64,000 nt of DNA from Polynucleobacter difficilis (GCF_003065365.1 NZ_CP023276.1:310001-374000), one strand, 5' to 3'; positions 44,983 to 54,451 are shown, numbered from the stretch's first letter. Notes: generated from the sequence alone by a model not told the origin. Numbers and translations are program-made.

Positions 44983-45675
44983 ATGCACTCACTCATTCAA
45001 TACACGCGTCCCGATGGCCAATCCGTGAATGCCTATCTTGCTGAGCCAGAACAGGGGTCGAATAGACCTGGGGTAGTTGTGATTCAGGAGTGGTGGGGCC
45101 TGGATGATCAGATTAAAGCCGTAGCCGATCAATTGGCTGCAGCCGGATACCGCGCCTTAGTGCCTGATTTGTATCGCGGTAAGTTGGCCTTAGAGGCGAA
45201 AGAGGCGGAGCACTTGATGGGGGACCTGAACTTTGGTGATGTTGCCTCGCAAGATATTCGAGGGGCAGTGCAGTTCCTCAAGAAAACCGGCAGCCCCAAA
45301 GTTGCCGTCACCGGCTTTTGCATGGGTGGGGCGCTAACCCTATTATCCGCAGTCCACGTACCTGAATTGGATGCAAGTGTGGTTTGGTATGGCTATCCTC
45401 CACTCGAATACATTGATGCCAGCAAAATTCAGAAACCACTTCAGGGCCACTGGGCTTTGCACGATGAATTTTTCCCGATCACTGGCGTTGATCAACTGGA
45501 AGTTAATCTCAAAGCAGCGAATACACCGTACACCTTCTATCGCTATGACGCAAAGCATGCCTTCACAAATCCGGAAGCGGATGCGCGGCATCTACCCCCT
45601 TTGCAATACAACGCTGCAGCCACTAAAGAAGCATGGCAACGTACCCATGCGTTTTTAAAGGCGCATCTAGGGTAA
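44983..45675 (+). CDS. Dienelactone hydrolase family protein
   Basis: 230 residues from the ATG preceded by AAGGAG; an earlier frame start lacks a ribosome site. Nucleophile Cys in TGFCMGGALTLL, Asp region WALHDEFFP and His in DAKHAFTNPEAD complete the triad of dienelactone hydrolases. Could act in aromatic degradation or on other esters. Confidence 0.9.
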   Translation: MHSLIQYTRPDGQSVNAYLAEPEQGSNRPGVVVIQEWWGLDDQIKAVADQLAAAGYRALVPDLYRGKLALEAKEAEHLMGDLNFGDVASQDIRGAVQFLKKTGSPKVAVTGFCMGGALTLLSAVHVPELDASVVWYGYPPLEYIDASKIQKPLQGHWALHDEFFPITGVDQLEVNLKAANTPYTFYRYDAKHAFTNPEADARHLPPLQYNAAATKEAWQRTHAFLKAHLG

Positions 45676-45686
45676 TGATTAAGCTC

Positions 45687-46415
45687 TTAGCGATTCATGA
45701 GGTGAAAAATCCACGGTATCGCAATCGCGCCCAAGATGCCGTGCATGCCCATCGCTAGACTGGCATAGGCACCTGCTTCAGGGCTCACACTAAAAGCCCG
45801 CGAGGCGCCAATGCCGTGGGATGCAACTCCAATGGCAAAGCCGCGCTGCCACCACGATTTCATTCCTAGTCCATCCAGTATGAAGCGTGCCAATACCGCA
45901 CCCAGAATGCCAGTCACCACCGCAAATACGGCAGTGAGCGTCGGTGAAATACCTATTTGCTCAGCGATACCCATAGCGATTGGCGCGGTGACCGATTTCG
46001 AATAGAGTCCACCAACCAGTGTATGATCGGCGCCTAACGCAGTTGCAATCCCAACTGCACTCAAAATGGAAACAAGGCCACCGCAGACCAATGAAATGAT
46101 CAGCGGCAGTGCGCGGCTTTGCAAATGCTGGATGCCACGGTAAATCGGAATGGCCAACGAGACCGTGGCTGAGCCAAGTAAGAAGTGGACAAACTGCGCA
46201 CCCTCAAAATAAGTCCGATACGGCATTTGCAGTAACTCGATGGCAACTGAAACTAGTATCACGGCGATGGCTACCGGATTCGCAATGGGATTTTGAGCGC
46301 TGCGCTGATATAGCCACAAACCAATTTGATAGGCGGCCAATGTAATAAATAGAGCGATTAAGGGACTGCCGGAGAGGTAGACCCAGATCTCGACAATCGA
46401 AGCAGACTCACGCAT
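45687..46415 (-). CDS. lrgB: LrgB/CidB family membrane protein
   Basis: 242 residues, about seven helices. GLYSKSVTAPIAMGIAEQIG, VTGILGAVLARFIL and GVASHGIGASRAFSVSPEAGAYASL-type motifs are characteristic of LrgB. Works with LrgA in murein hydrolase or pyruvate transport control in Gram-positives; role here unproven. Its start overlaps the original lrgA stop by 8 bases. Confidence 0.9.
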   Translation of the reverse strand: MRESASIVEIWVYLSGSPLIALFITLAAYQIGLWLYQRSAQNPIANPVAIAVILVSVAIELLQMPYRTYFEGAQFVHFLLGSATVSLAIPIYRGIQHLQSRALPLIISLVCGGLVSILSAVGIATALGADHTLVGGLYSKSVTAPIAMGIAEQIGISPTLTAVFAVVTGILGAVLARFILDGLGMKSWWQRGFAIGVASHGIGASRAFSVSPEAGAYASLAMGMHGILGAIAIPWIFHLMNR

Positions 46416-46758
46416 CGTTTTTAGGCTCGCGGTGCATCAGCTTGAGGATGAGTGCGCTAGTGGTAATCGTAAGGACAACACTGACCACTAAAGCGCTGAT
46501 CAGTGCCCAGGCATGTTATTTAAGTTGCGGCAAAAACAGAACCACCCCAACGGCTGCAGGAACAAACAGCAGGCCTAAGTACTGACTAAAGCCATCGGCG
46601 ACCAAAGCCAAGGATGGATCCAGCTTGCCGCGTAGCATGAGCCACGCCAACAGCAAGACAAGGCCAATCACAGGGCCCGGCAGGGTGGTCAAGACAAACT
46701 TGGAAATCAGCTCACCTAAACCTTGAAATAAAAGAATTTGTACTAAACCAGCAATCAT
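46408..46758 (-). pseudogene. lrgA: LrgA/CidA family gene interrupted by an in-frame TAA
   Basis: The open part (80 residues) reads LGELISKFVLTTLPGPVIGL, the LrgA core, and ends at TAA 46516-46518 after FLPQLK. The same frame continues HAWALISALVVSVVLTITTS and ends at TGA 46408, overlapping lrgB by 8 bases as expected for a coupled pair. Full length would be 116 residues, normal for the family. One base change to TAA (from CAA, GAA or AAA) accounts for it; the last helix is lost. Recent mutation or sequence error. Confidence 0.8.
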
Positions 46759-46869
46759 GTCAGTAGTGTATGTGAAGTGGATCTCTTCTGAGTAGAATTA
46801 GTGGCTGAATGCAATAAAAGATACGCTGCAATTTATTTTTACGTTCAATCCGTTTACTGTAAGGGTGTT

Positions 46870-47661
46870 ATGAAGAAAACAATTCATGCCAATGGCATCA
46901 CGATGGCCTATCAAATCGATGGGCCCGAGGCTGCTCCGGTCGTAGTCATGAGCAATAGCTTGATGTCGAGCTTAGAGATGTGGGATGACACAATCGTGGC
47001 GTTAACCGCTAATTACCGCGTTGTGCGGTATGACACCCGTGGGCATGGCCAATCGGAAGTGACTCCTGGACCCTACAGCATCGAGTTATTGGCGAATGAT
47101 CTCGTCGGCCTGATGGATGCTTTGCAGATTAAGAAAGCCCATTTGGTTGGTCTATCGATGGGCGGAATGATTTGCCAGTTTGTTGGCGCTCATTTTCCTG
47201 AACGGGTTGCTTCACTCAGTTTGTGTGATACCGCCAGCGAGATGCCGCCGCGTTCGCTGTGGGAGGAGCGTTTTGCAATTGCACGGCAGCAGGGTTTAGC
47301 TGGCTTGGTCGATGGCACCATCAAGCGCTGGTTTGTAGGGGGATTTATTGCTAGCGAGCCGGCAAAAATTGAGCGGATCCGCACCATGATTTTGGGCACA
47401 CCAGTCGATGGCTATATTGCCTGCGCCAGCGCCGTTCGGGATATGGCGCAGTCAACCATGCTGCTCAAAATCACAGCACCCACTATGGTGTTGGTGGGCA
47501 GACAAGATCCGGCATGCACCGTTGCTCAGGCAACCGTACTGCATCGTTTAATTCAGCACTCGAGTATGCACATCATTGACGATGCAGCCCATTTATCCAA
47601 TATTGAGAAGCCAGCCCAATTCAATCTGGCCCTTAAACAATTTTTGGACTCGGTTCAATAA
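46870..47661 (+). CDS. Alpha/beta hydrolase, 3-oxoadipate enol-lactonase-like
   Basis: 263 residues from the ATG after AAGGGTG. Nucleophile elbow HLVGLSMGGMICQFVG, Asp in GRQDPACT and His in DDAAHLSNIEKP. YDTRGHGQSEVTPGPY and the order resemble PcaD. No other beta-ketoadipate genes are nearby, so the substrate is open. Confidence 0.85.
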   Translation: MKKTIHANGITMAYQIDGPEAAPVVVMSNSLMSSLEMWDDTIVALTANYRVVRYDTRGHGQSEVTPGPYSIELLANDLVGLMDALQIKKAHLVGLSMGGMICQFVGAHFPERVASLSLCDTASEMPPRSLWEERFAIARQQGLAGLVDGTIKRWFVGGFIASEPAKIERIRTMILGTPVDGYIACASAVRDMAQSTMLLKITAPTMVLVGRQDPACTVAQATVLHRLIQHSSMHIIDDAAHLSNIEKPAQFNLALKQFLDSVQ

Positions 47662-47710
47662 ACTGGCTTAGTATTTCATGGCAGCACAAAAAAATAAAAG
47701 GAGACTTACT

Positions 47711-48706
47711 GTGACGCAATTCAAAAGAATACAAAAAAAATGGCAAGTAGGACTTATTGGCTTAGCCTTATTGGGCGCAGGCATCCATGTCCAGGCGCAG
47801 CCAGCGGCCGATAAATATCCATCCAAGACCGTCAAGATGGTTGTTCCGCTCACGCCTGGATCAGGCGCGGACATTGCCGGTCGATTGGTAGCAAAAAGTT
47901 TGTCTGAGATGTGGAAGCAGCCTGTGATTATTGAAAACCGTCCAGGTGCTGGCGGCCTGGTTGGCACTGGCGTGGTGGTCAATGCGGCGCCGGATGGTTA
48001 CAGCTTATTAGTGCAATCTGCTTCGTATGCAGCCAATCCAGCAATTTATAAAAAGTTGCCCTATGACTTAAAAAGCCTGACGGATCTGAATATTCTCGGC
48101 ACAACACCCTATTTATTAATTGTCGGTGCTGATAGCCCATATAAATCAATCAAAGATCTGGTGGCTGCTGCAAAAGCTAAACCAGGTGATCTGCCTTACG
48201 CTTCTGCAGGTATTGGCAGCTCTACGCACTTGGCTGCTGAGTACTTTAATCAGACTATGGGAATCAAGATGCTGCATGTGCCTTATAAGGGATCCCCAGA
48301 AGCAATTACAGAAACCATTGCAGGCAGAACAGCGTTTTACATGGCTCCATTTGAAACAGCCATGGCGCAAGTTCGTGGTGGCAAAGCGCGTGCACTGGGT
48401 ATAACTAGCATGACGCGAGCATCGGTTGCACCAGAGATTCCAACCATTGCTGAGCAGGGCTATCCGAACTTTGATATTGGACTTTGGTTTGGCGTTTGGG
48501 CACCATCTGCAACGCCAGAGAAGATCAAAGTGAAGATCAACGAAGACATTAATCGCGCACTGCAAGACGTGGATATCAAAATTGCTTACGCAAAAGCAGG
48601 TATTACATCTAAGTCGATGAATTTGGAACAAACAGCCCAGTTTGTTAAGAATGAAATCGCCAAGTACACCAAGATTGCAAAAGACGCCGGTATTGAACCT
48701 CAATAA
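47711..48706 (+). CDS. TTT/Bug-family periplasmic binding protein
   Basis: 331 residues from the GTG at 47711, which has AAAGGAGA in front; an ATG at 47678 is also possible. Signal peptide ends near VQAQ. YPSKTVKMVVPLTPGSGADIAGRL, ENRPGAGGLVGT and VPYKGSPEAITETIAG are Bug-family signatures. Burkholderiales carry many such proteins for uptake of carboxylates. Transport subunits are not adjacent; the amidohydrolase that follows may be functionally linked. Confidence 0.92.
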   Translation: MTQFKRIQKKWQVGLIGLALLGAGIHVQAQPAADKYPSKTVKMVVPLTPGSGADIAGRLVAKSLSEMWKQPVIIENRPGAGGLVGTGVVVNAAPDGYSLLVQSASYAANPAIYKKLPYDLKSLTDLNILGTTPYLLIVGADSPYKSIKDLVAAAKAKPGDLPYASAGIGSSTHLAAEYFNQTMGIKMLHVPYKGSPEAITETIAGRTAFYMAPFETAMAQVRGGKARALGITSMTRASVAPEIPTIAEQGYPNFDIGLWFGVWAPSATPEKIKVKINEDINRALQDVDIKIAYAKAGITSKSMNLEQTAQFVKNEIAKYTKIAKDAGIEPQ

Positions 48707-48734
48707 GGCGCCACTATGCCAGGCTCCAGATCGG

Positions 48735-49583
48735 GTGTTGCGCAGGCCCGATCTGCTTTTGCCGCCTGGGGCAACGGATTGCCATGCCCATATTTGTGGG
48801 CCGGAAAGTAGTTTTCCGTATTTCAGTGGGCGTATTTACACTCCGCCAGATGCGTTGCTCCCGGATTACTTCAATCTATTAACGCACTTGGGAGTTGAGC
48901 GCGCCGTCTTAGTCCAGCCCAGTATCTATGGCACGGATAACCGTGCCATGCTGGCCGCACTCAAGACTTTCCCAAAAAAATTGCGTGGCGTTGCAGTGGT
49001 GGACAGCACCATTGCCGATGCTGAAATTGAGGCGCTGCATCAGGCAGGTGTTCGCGGACTGCGCTGCAATATTGTTGATTTAGCCGATGCAACGGGGCAA
49101 TTGCCAATGGCCATGCTCCGTTCGCTTGCACAGCGCATTGCTCCCTTTGGCTGGCATCTGGAATTCTTAATGCATGTAGATGCGTTTCCGCAGTTGCAAA
49201 AAGACTTTCATGACTTTCCGGTTGAGATTGTGATTGGTCATTTTGGTTATGTGAAGGCGGGCCTTGGTATTGCTAATGCAGGCTTTCAGAACCTGTGTGC
49301 AATGATGCGGGAGGGGCGTGCCTGGGTTAAATTCACGGGTACTTACCGTATTTCGGAGCAAGCTGCTCCGCCTTATTCGGATGTCAATCCATTTGCGGAG
49401 GCGCTAATAAAAGCAAATCCACAGCAGATTGTTTGGGGCACGGACTGGCCACATGTTATGGTGAAAGGGTTGATGCCCAATGATGCTGACCTGTGTGATC
49501 TACTAGGCAATTGGATTCAAGAGCCTGCACTGTTAAAGCAGATACTCGTAAGTAACCCAGAGCGACTCTATGACTTTAAGTAA
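48735..49583 (+). CDS. Amidohydrolase family 2 protein (pyrone-dicarboxylate lactonase-like)
   Basis: 282 residues from a GTG at 48735, 28 bases after the previous stop; the open frame extends upstream into that gene but is not likely used. Metal motif ATDCHAHICGP near the start, HLEFLMHVDAF, IGHFG, and WGTDWPHVMV with the conserved Asp. Resembles LigI and related hydrolases. Follows a binding-protein gene, a pairing common in Burkholderiales catabolic loci. Confidence 0.85.
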   Translation: MLRRPDLLLPPGATDCHAHICGPESSFPYFSGRIYTPPDALLPDYFNLLTHLGVERAVLVQPSIYGTDNRAMLAALKTFPKKLRGVAVVDSTIADAEIEALHQAGVRGLRCNIVDLADATGQLPMAMLRSLAQRIAPFGWHLEFLMHVDAFPQLQKDFHDFPVEIVIGHFGYVKAGLGIANAGFQNLCAMMREGRAWVKFTGTYRISEQAAPPYSDVNPFAEALIKANPQQIVWGTDWPHVMVKGLMPNDADLCDLLGNWIQEPALLKQILVSNPERLYDFK

Positions 49584-49620
49584 TCCTTGCTTTAGTGGTG
49601 GTTGGAATCCTTTTCGTGTA

Positions 49621-50235
49621 ATGCAGATTTGGCTTCAGACTGGCATTGCACTCTCTCTTTTTCTGATTGGAGCACCCCTTGCCATGGCAACAGAAGAGCC
49701 CAGTTATCAGGTTGCCCTGCAAGCTGAGCCATTTGAAATTCGGCAATATGCGCCATTGATTGTGGCGCAGGTTGAGGTACCAGGCGATCTCAGTGAGGCT
49801 TCGAGTGCCGGCTTTCGTCTGATTGCCAATTACATCTTTGGTAACAACATTGCAGTACGGGAGGGTGGAGTCAATATGGCTGAGCCTGTTCCAGAAAAGA
49901 TTGCCATGACGATCCCAGTGATTGCTGAAGGCAAGGGCGATAAAAAAACCTGGCTCATCCAGTTTGTGATGCCAAAGCAGTACACCTTAGATACCCTACC
50001 TAAGCCAAATAATCCCCAAGTGAAGCTGCTGGCCGTAGGACCTCAAAAACTTGCGGTGATTCGGTTTACGGGATTTGTCAGTGACGATAAAGTCCAAGAA
50101 AAAATAGCTGAACTCATGGCCTGGATTAAATCAAGGAATGAACTGCCGTTGGGCAACCCCCGTCTGGCGCGTTACAACCCGCCCTGGAGTATTCCGTGGA
50201 TGCGGCGTAATGAGATTTTGATTCCAATCCAGTAG
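49621..50235 (+). CDS. SOUL heme-binding family protein, exported
   Basis: 204 residues from the ATG at 49621, which begins a clean signal peptide cut near AMA (about 23); an ATG at 49570 overlapping the previous stop is an alternative. EPSYQVALQAEPFEIRQYAP, AMTIPV and FVMPKQYTLDTLPKPNNP are SOUL domain signatures. Sits just upstream of bchI; SOUL proteins bind heme or tetrapyrrole in eukaryotes, which makes this neighbour notable. Confidence 0.9.
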   Translation: MQIWLQTGIALSLFLIGAPLAMATEEPSYQVALQAEPFEIRQYAPLIVAQVEVPGDLSEASSAGFRLIANYIFGNNIAVREGGVNMAEPVPEKIAMTIPVIAEGKGDKKTWLIQFVMPKQYTLDTLPKPNNPQVKLLAVGPQKLAVIRFTGFVSDDKVQEKIAELMAWIKSRNELPLGNPRLARYNPPWSIPWMRRNEILIPIQ

Positions 50236-50318
50236 CCAAGGGGATTAGGTTCCGCCAAAGAGGGGCTAAGGCCTATTCGTAGTATGCTTTCAGTGTCTAT
50301 GTCCTAAATTGAATTGAG

Positions 50319-51338
50319 ATGGCTCTTAATTTCCCGTTTACTGCAATCGTTGCTCAAGATGAGATGAAGTTGGCAATTGCCCTCTCCACCATTGAGCCCA
50401 GTATTGGCGGTGTGCTGATCTTTGGTGACCGCGGCACTGGTAAATCAACCACGATTCGTTCATTGGCAGCACTCTTGCCACCCATGAAAGTAGTTACGGG
50501 CTGCCCCTATCACTGCGATCCCGGCGCCCCGACCTTGTGTTTTGCCTGTGAGGCTCGTAAGGCTGCTGGCGATAAATTGAAGGCCAATTTAGTGCCTGTG
50601 CCTGTAGTGGATATGCCGCTGGGCGCGACGGAAGATCGGGTTGTAGGCGCACTTGATATTGAAAAAGCCCTCTCCCAAGGCGTTAAAGTATTCGAACCCG
50701 GTTTGCTGGCCAAGGCCAATCGCGGCTATTTATACATTGACGAAGTGAATTTACTCGAAGACCACTTAGTCGATTTGCTGATTGATGTATCCGCCTCCGG
50801 AGAAAACGTGGTGGAGCGTGAGGGCTTAAGCATTCGTCACCCGGCGCGTTTTGTCTTGATTGGTAGCGGTAATCCAGAAGAGGGTGAGCTGCGTCCGCAA
50901 ATGCTGGATCGATTTGGTTTATCGGTTGAGGTTAGAACACCACAAGACCTAGCGCACCGCATCGATATCATTAAGCGCCGCGATGCATTTGAGCGCGATC
51001 CCGTTGCCTTTTTAGCGCAATATGAGGATAGCGAAAACGAGTTTAAAGAGAAGATCCTCAGCTCGCGTAAGCGCTTAGCTAGAGTGACCATTGGTGATGA
51101 TGTGCTAACGCTTGCAACCAAGCTATGCGCTCAGCTCGGAACGGACGGCCTGCGCGGTGAATTAACCTTGATGCGCGGTATGCGCGCGCTTGCCGCTTTT
51201 GATGGCGCACGCAAAGCGACTGCAGAGCATCTAAAACGATTGGCACCGCTGGCACTGCGCCACCGTTTACGCCGCAATCCATTGGACGATAGCAGCTCTA
51301 CAACGCGAGTCGAGCGCGTATTGGCTGATTTTTTCTAA
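50319..51338 (+). CDS. bchI: Magnesium chelatase ATPase subunit I
   Basis: 339 residues, AAA+ protein. Walker A GDRGTGKSTTIRSL, Walker B YLYIDEVNLLEDHLVD, sensor IGSGNPEEGELRPQMLDRFG. Drives Mg insertion into protoporphyrin IX with BchD and BchH (not in window). bchD follows after 6 bases. First gene of the photosynthesis region; no PpsR box was seen just upstream. Confidence 0.96.
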   Translation: MALNFPFTAIVAQDEMKLAIALSTIEPSIGGVLIFGDRGTGKSTTIRSLAALLPPMKVVTGCPYHCDPGAPTLCFACEARKAAGDKLKANLVPVPVVDMPLGATEDRVVGALDIEKALSQGVKVFEPGLLAKANRGYLYIDEVNLLEDHLVDLLIDVSASGENVVEREGLSIRHPARFVLIGSGNPEEGELRPQMLDRFGLSVEVRTPQDLAHRIDIIKRRDAFERDPVAFLAQYEDSENEFKEKILSSRKRLARVTIGDDVLTLATKLCAQLGTDGLRGELTLMRGMRALAAFDGARKATAEHLKRLAPLALRHRLRRNPLDDSSSTTRVERVLADFF

Positions 51339-51344
51339 AGTCCT

Positions 51345-53225
51345 ATGACCACACAGCGCGGTCAATCTACTTGGTTTGATGCACAGACGACTGCAGCATT
51401 GTTGGCAATTGATCCCCATGGTTTAGGCGGCATTTGCGTTAAGAGTCAGTTTGGTCCCATTCGGGATGGATGGTTTGCATTTATGCAAACGCAGATTGCC
51501 CCCGGTATTCAGTTCCAAAAAATCCCCCTCCAAATACAAGATGAGCAATTGCTTGGCGGCCTCGACCTAGAGGCAACCCTGAGCTACGGTAAGCCGATCT
51601 ACAGCTCGGGATTGTTAGCAAAAAGTCATGGCGGTTTTATTGTGCTTCCCATGGCCGAACGCATATCGCCACATACGATTGCGCACATTCTCCAAGTAGT
51701 TGACCGCGGTGAGGTGCGGCATCCGCAGCAAACGGCCGAACTGACCCCATGTGAATTTGGCATGATTGCGTTTGACGAGGGTATTGCGCCAGATGAATCA
51801 ATGCACCCACGCCTAGCAGAACACATGGCATTTGAAGTGCGCCTTGATCAGCTCAGCCAGAATGACTGTACAGATTCCCTTGAAATCAACCCAACAGTCA
51901 TAGCGGAAGCAAAAAAGCGATTGCCTGAGATTGAATGCGACACTCGCTTTATTGAGTCTTTAACGCAATCAGCGGCTGCATTTGGAGTGGACTCCATACG
52001 GGCCGGTCTATTTGCAGTTCGAGCGGCGAAAGCCTTGGCGGCATTGCGAAACCAAGACGCCGTCACGGAGGATGAGGTAGTCGATGCAGCGCGTTTGGTG
52101 TTAACCCACCGCGCTACCCGCATGCCCAGTAGCCGAGAAGAGCAGGGGCTAGATGAGCCAGATGCTGAACCTGATTCAGCTGAAGATGAAGAGCGGCCGA
52201 ATGAAGATCAAAGCACATCAGAGCAAGAACAGCCCGAGCAGGATGATTCCAATCAAGGTAAAGACAGCGATACGGATGCAAATCAGCCCAAAGAAAACAT
52301 GGAGCAGCCAAGTACAGATGATTTGGAGGAATTGCTCATCGAGGCGATACGGGCTGGTATTCCGCCGAACGCATTAGCACAACTCACTGCTGGACTGGGG
52401 CGCGCGAATAGCAAGCAAGGTTCTAAAGGCCAATTTGGTCAATTGCAAAAGAATGCGAATTCAGGGCGTCCAGCAGAGTCATGGCGTGGATTGCCAAAAG
52501 GCGGGAAGCGCTTGGATTTATTGAAAACCATTCGTGCAGCCGTTCCATGGCAAACGATGCGCCAAGCAGAATCAAAGGTAAAACAGTCTGCTGTGAACAA
52601 TCAACGCAGCCGTATTCAGATACGTGCGGATGACTTGCACATTAAGCGGTATCAGCAACGCCAAGGCGTAGTAACCATCTTTTTGGTAGATGCGTCAGGC
52701 TCTTCCGCCACTCAGCGTTTGGCTGAAGCGAAAGGCGCGGTGGAGCAATTGCTTGCGGATTGCTATATACGGCGTGATGAGGTTGCGATGATTGCGCTGC
52801 GTGGCCGCACTGCAGACGTAGTATTGCCACCAACGCGATCCTTAGTGCGTGCCAAGCGCAATTTAGCCGCTTTACCTGGTGGCGGCGGAACACCATTGGC
52901 AACCGGTTTTGCCGCGGTGAATGAAATGGCTTTATCAATACGTCGCAAAGGCATGACACCCTTGATTGTGGTGATGACCGATGGCGTTGCGAATGTCACA
53001 TTAGAAGGGGTTGGTGGTCGTGAGCGTGCACACCAAGATGCTTTGCAAACCGCACGGCAGCTCCGTGCAGCAGGACATGCGATTTTATTTATTGATACTG
53101 CGAGTGCGCCACAAGCATTAGCGGAGGCACTAGCCAACGAAATGGCTGCGCAGTATTTGCCGCTGCCTTACATCAATTCAGGTAAAGCCATTTCACAGCG
53201 CGCCGCACATTTAGCGCGGCAGTAA
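51345..53225 (+). CDS. bchD: Magnesium chelatase subunit D
   Basis: 626 residues. N-terminal AAA-like half without a working Walker A, a long Asp/Glu/Gln/Pro-rich linker (about 265-320), and a C-terminal VWA integrin-like domain with MIDAS site VDASGSSATQ and PGGGGTPLATG. Platform subunit for BchI in Mg chelatase. Confidence 0.95.
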   Translation: MTTQRGQSTWFDAQTTAALLAIDPHGLGGICVKSQFGPIRDGWFAFMQTQIAPGIQFQKIPLQIQDEQLLGGLDLEATLSYGKPIYSSGLLAKSHGGFIVLPMAERISPHTIAHILQVVDRGEVRHPQQTAELTPCEFGMIAFDEGIAPDESMHPRLAEHMAFEVRLDQLSQNDCTDSLEINPTVIAEAKKRLPEIECDTRFIESLTQSAAAFGVDSIRAGLFAVRAAKALAALRNQDAVTEDEVVDAARLVLTHRATRMPSSREEQGLDEPDAEPDSAEDEERPNEDQSTSEQEQPEQDDSNQGKDSDTDANQPKENMEQPSTDDLEELLIEAIRAGIPPNALAQLTAGLGRANSKQGSKGQFGQLQKNANSGRPAESWRGLPKGGKRLDLLKTIRAAVPWQTMRQAESKVKQSAVNNQRSRIQIRADDLHIKRYQQRQGVVTIFLVDASGSSATQRLAEAKGAVEQLLADCYIRRDEVAMIALRGRTADVVLPPTRSLVRAKRNLAALPGGGGTPLATGFAAVNEMALSIRRKGMTPLIVVMTDGVANVTLEGVGGRERAHQDALQTARQLRAAGHAILFIDTASAPQALAEALANEMAAQYLPLPYINSGKAISQRAAHLARQ

Positions 53226-53245
53226 ATCAATATCATTCTTCTGGC

Positions 53246-53380
53246 TTACCAGCTCGTTTTCTTTTTCTTTGCAGAGAGCTTCTTAAGGGTTTGATTGCCT
53301 TTGATGTAAGCATTCAAGAAAAGGCCTAAGCCAGCCAAAATAATGATTCCGGCAATCGCATAGAGCGTGATCGAGTTCAT
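53246..53380 (-). CDS. Small membrane protein (44 residues) behind bchO
   Basis: MNSITLYAIAGIIILAGLGL starts one membrane helix; the tail is very basic (KKLSAKKKKTSW). The ATG has AAGGAGG ten bases upstream, a strong ribosome site. It is 39 bases after bchO on the same strand, so it is probably in the bchO transcript. No family recognised. Could assist the inner membrane location of the Mg chelatase accessory system, but this is a guess. Confidence 0.7.
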   Translation of the reverse strand: MNSITLYAIAGIIILAGLGLFLNAYIKGNQTLKKLSAKKKKTSW

Positions 53381-53419
53381 GGCGTTTCTTCCTCCTTAAT
53401 CAGTTGATCAATTGCGGCC

Positions 53420-54316
53420 TTACTGCGCCAAGTCAAGTGCGGATTGAATAATAGCCATCGCCGCCTCGGGGTTTGCTTCATGAAATAAATGGCCACCGTC
53501 TTTTTGTATCACGATAGACCGTGGAAAGTAGCGATGGATGACAGCAAGCAATTCTTCTTTTCGTACCCAGCTATCTTGATTGGCCACCAAAAAAGTGAGC
53601 TCTGAAGTGATTTCATGCGCATGCGCAAGCAAGTTGGGAATATCGGTTGCCGCCATGAAATTGAGCGAGCCATTGATGTGATTCTTTTGCTTGAATAGCA
53701 ATTTGTAGCGCTCACGCTGAATGCCATTCAGTTTGGAGTTGGTGGAGTCCAGCAATTTATCAATCATCGAGGTAAACGGTAAAAGATCCGCGATCATCGA
53801 TGAAACAAAAGACGATGTTGCAATCGGATTAATCAGCGGCGCCAAAAATGAATGGTAGAAGCTTGGTAGGCTTACTAGGGATGGATTAAGGCCAAGGATG
53901 CGTTTGGGCGCGGGATAGAGCAGGCTGTATTGCAAGCCAAGAGTGGCGCCAGCAGAGTGGCCGATGATGCTATCGATCTGCTCCACCCCCAATGCACGCA
54001 ATAACTCGGCTAGCTTGTGCGTGATGAGAGTTAAGGAAAGTTGCTCTGATTGGTGGCTGATTGTAAAACCATGGCCCGGCAGGTCAGGCGCAATCACCCA
54101 ATGTGATTTGGCGAGCATAGGAACCAATTCTGCCCAGGAGTGGGCAGAGGAGCCTGTGCCGTGGAGCAATAGGGCAACTGGCTTTTTTGTGCCGTTTTCA
54201 TCGGTTTCGGCACTCGCCATTTGGACGTGCCATTCCATTTGACCGACAGAAACGGAGCTGCTGAGCTCACGCAGGGGCCAATTTTGAGGAATTCGGTCGA
54301 TGGAAGGGCGGTTCAT
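53420..54316 (-). CDS. bchO: BchO-type alpha/beta hydrolase, Mg chelatase accessory protein
   Basis: 298 residues. ALLLHGTGSSAHSWAELVPM and VIAPDLPGHGFTIS are BchO hallmarks, with nucleophile elbow IIGHSAGATLGLQ and His near DGGHLFHEANPE. In most photosynthesis clusters bchO lies downstream of bchID in the same direction; here it is convergent to bchD. Exact role unknown. Confidence 0.88.
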   Translation of the reverse strand: MNRPSIDRIPQNWPLRELSSSVSVGQMEWHVQMASAETDENGTKKPVALLLHGTGSSAHSWAELVPMLAKSHWVIAPDLPGHGFTISHQSEQLSLTLITHKLAELLRALGVEQIDSIIGHSAGATLGLQYSLLYPAPKRILGLNPSLVSLPSFYHSFLAPLINPIATSSFVSSMIADLLPFTSMIDKLLDSTNSKLNGIQRERYKLLFKQKNHINGSLNFMAATDIPNLLAHAHEITSELTFLVANQDSWVRKEELLAVIHRYFPRSIVIQKDGGHLFHEANPEAAMAIIQSALDLAQ

Positions 54317-54422
54317 TCGTTTAAATTGGGCTGAAATCAGTAAATCTGCCTATTTTTTAAGCAATATGGCCAAAATAGGGGCAAATTGAGCCTGTTCATC
54401 ACGGCACTAAGGGTTTCATAGG

Positions 54423-54451
54423 TTGACAGTAAGGATAAGAGTGTCTATATT
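54423..54451 (+). promoter_or_regulatory. Sigma70 promoter of crtE
   Basis: TTGACA at 54423-54428 and TATATT at 54446-54451 with 17 bases between, near consensus. The -10 lies inside the adjacent TGT-N12-ACA motif, so a repressor bound there would block polymerase. About 80 bases of leader before crtE. Confidence 0.7.

Noticed and set aside
48642..48734. Extended N-terminus of the amidohydrolase overlapping the binding-protein gene
   Set aside because: The added 31 residues are read from the coding end of the previous gene in another frame; a GTG at 48735 gives the family's normal length.
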